A DNA stretch of 15,334 bases from Candidatus Latescibacterota bacterium. Its GTDB lineage: Bacteria > Latescibacterota > UBA2968 > GCA-2709665. The position numbers and the translations under genes were made by a program. The notes beneath the pieces are model-generated. The model ran no database searches and was not told where the DNA came from. It saw nothing but the letters and a program-made list of their open reading frames with translations. Positions within the stretch are counted from its first letter, which is position 1. Each line of letters starts with the position of its first letter. The stretch lies in contig JAAXHE010000090.1 in NCBI GenBank assembly GCA_012271065.1, forward strand, positions 1 through 15,334. Direction: 5' to 3'. Shown here one piece after another: positions 14,046 through 15,334 of this stretch.

Positions 14046-15334
14046 CTATCTTCTCACGACTTCCCCATCGAAGATTTCTATTGCCATCTGGACGCGATCG
14101 TCGGCCGGAGCGCGGTCGTCCTGTGTCGCGGCGCCGTCCCCGGCCTCGTCCAATTTACACCGGACGCGAAGAGAAACGCCGAGGACTTCGGCCGTAGCTT
14201 CCTCCAGAAAAGCGCCGTTGCGCCTGACCTGTTCGGCGTGAAACGTCTTGTCTGCCGCGAAGGCCAGGTCCAGACGGCTGTCCTTCAACGCCACGGGTCT
14301 GCCCTCGGCCAGAAACGTCCCAAGACCCAGTTTCCGCGCCCTTACATGGTCAACGAGTTCCGGCCACTTCTCCTGTACGCCGTCGAACGTGAGGCTGCCG
14401 GCCGGGGAAGGTTCCTTCTCGCCTCGCGGCTCTGCGGGTGGTAATACGGGCGCATCGACGACCGGCTGCTTCGCACCATCGGCAACGTCCGGCGGCGCAG
14501 TGGCACCAGCAGGACGTGGAGGGGCCGCCGGGGCCGGTTCGGGGCTTGCGGCGACGGGCGGGTCGGGCTGTCGCGAGCCGGACGTCCTGCCTTTGCGCAA
14601 CAGGACTTCCAGCCGGTCCAGACGCGCCATGACCTCCGTGACGGACTCGGAGGGCGCCATCTTCACCAGTTTCAACACCGTCAGCTCCAGCCAGAACCGG
14701 GGATTCGAGACCCGACCCAACTTTGCTTCGAGATCGGAAACCGCCTGCAGCATGCGCAGGAGATCTTCCTCATTGAATCGCGCGCCCGTCTCGCTGTATC
14801 GCGCCTGATCGGCCTCGGGCAGATCGGCGCCTGCAAGGCCGTCCGATACGCGGGCCACGAGCAGGTGCCGGACATGCTCCAGCAGGCCCTGCGTGAATTC
14901 GCCGGCATCGCCGCCGCCATCCAGCACAAGCCCCACCTTGCTCAGCGCCGTTGCCGTGTCTGACTCGAGAATGGCCTGCGTCAGATCGAAGAAGACGTCG
15001 GCGGGAATGACGCCGAGCAGATCTCTTACGGCGTCGGCGGAAACAGGCCCGTCTGTAAACGCGATGGCCTGGTCGAGCAGATTTTCGGCGTCGCGCAGCG
15101 CGCCGTCGGCTTTCCTTGCCAGAAGAAACAGCGCCTCGTCTTCAGATGCGATCTCCTCCGCATCCAGGATCTTTCTGAGCTGCCCGACAGTGTCCTCGGT
15201 GGATATCCGCCGGAAATTGTACCGCTGGCAGCGGGAGAGAATCGTTTCCGGCATCCGGTGCGGCTCTGTGGTGGCCAGGACGAACACTACGTGAGGCGGC
15301 GGCTCCTCGAGCGTCTTCAGGAGCGCGTTGAAGG
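14046..15334 (-). CDS. dnaX: DNA polymerase III subunit gamma/tau, C-terminal part (N-terminus outside window)
   Basis: The clamp-loader ATPase subunit of the replisome. The frame is open through the right edge, so the N-terminal Walker A and zinc-finger regions are missing here. The visible part starts FNALLKTLEEPPPHVVFVLA, then TTEPHRMPETILSRCQRYNF with the SRC sensor motif, and continues through the lid region (LRKILDAEEIASEDEALFLL, ADGALRDAENLLDQA) and the collar domain III (ELTVLKLVKMA, MARLDRLEVLLRK). A low-complexity Pro/Ala-rich linker follows, covering roughly 14,400-14,580. The last 130 residues (FDGVQEKWPELVDHVRARKL onward) are a tau-type C-terminal domain. I saw no obvious frameshift signal for a shorter gamma form. 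ybaB follows after 20 bases. Confidence 0.96.
   Translation of the reverse strand, partial: FNALLKTLEEPPPHVVFVLATTEPHRMPETILSRCQRYNFRRISTEDTVGQLRKILDAEEIASEDEALFLLARKADGALRDAENLLDQAIAFTDGPVSADAVRDLLGVIPADVFFDLTQAILESDTATALSKVGLVLDGGGDAGEFTQGLLEHVRHLLVARVSDGLAGADLPEADQARYSETGARFNEEDLLRMLQAVSDLEAKLGRVSNPRFWLELTVLKLVKMAPSESVTEVMARLDRLEVLLRKGRTSGSRQPDPPVAASPEPAPAAPPRPAGATAPPDVADGAKQPVVDAPVLPPAEPRGEKEPSPAGSLTFDGVQEKWPELVDHVRARKLGLGTFLAEGRPVALKDSRLDLAFAADKTFHAEQVRRNGAFLEEATAEVLGVSLRVRCKLDEAGDGAATQDDRAPADDRVQMAIEIFDGEVVRR

Overview
The window joins two compositionally different pieces. Positions 1 to about 1,920 are AT-rich (about 40% G+C by eye) and carry two plus-strand genes: the 3' part of a protein ending in a peptidase-M15-like domain, and a secreted protein with FG-GAP/VCBS-type calcium-loop repeats. 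From about 1,930 to the end the DNA is GC-rich (roughly 60-65%) and carries a dense run of minus-strand housekeeping genes. The break falls just after the second AT-rich gene. It is followed immediately by a truncated fibronectin type III tail on the plus strand, so the boundary is either the edge of an inserted or transferred segment or an assembly chimera.

Read in transcription order (right to left), the GC-rich part is: dnaX (N-terminus outside the window), ybaB/ebfC, recR, pgsA, pgpA and thpR; then, after a regulatory gap with two candidate sigma70-type promoters, recA, recX, alaS and an archaeal-type geranylgeranylglyceryl phosphate synthase (GGGPS), closed by a good intrinsic terminator. 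A separate unit with its own candidate promoter follows: ptsH (HPr), ptsI (Enzyme I) and metK. The metK reading frame runs into a 61-bp near-perfect palindrome that supplies its last 18 codons and its stop. A second hairpin repeat lies next to it.

The organism is a bacterium: it has DnaX, RecR, PgsA/PgpA and HPr. The group-II type GGGPS, with an HPr that keeps the Ser46 region, suggests a high-GC member of the FCB superphylum or a related candidate phylum. This placement is inference from gene content, not a taxonomic assignment.

Functionally the units cover replication and repair (DnaX clamp loader, YbaB, RecR, RecA with its modulator RecX), bacterial phospholipid head-group synthesis (PgsA then PgpA, giving phosphatidylglycerol), translation (AlaRS), RNA end metabolism (ThpR), an archaeal-type ether-lipid first step (GGGPS), PTS phosphotransfer (HPr/EI), and S-adenosylmethionine synthesis. 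I saw no complete new defence or mobile system. The most unusual points are the GGGPS in a putative recA transcription unit, the palindrome that forms the C-terminus of MetK, and the boundary near position 1,920. No tRNA, rRNA or CRISPR array was recognised.
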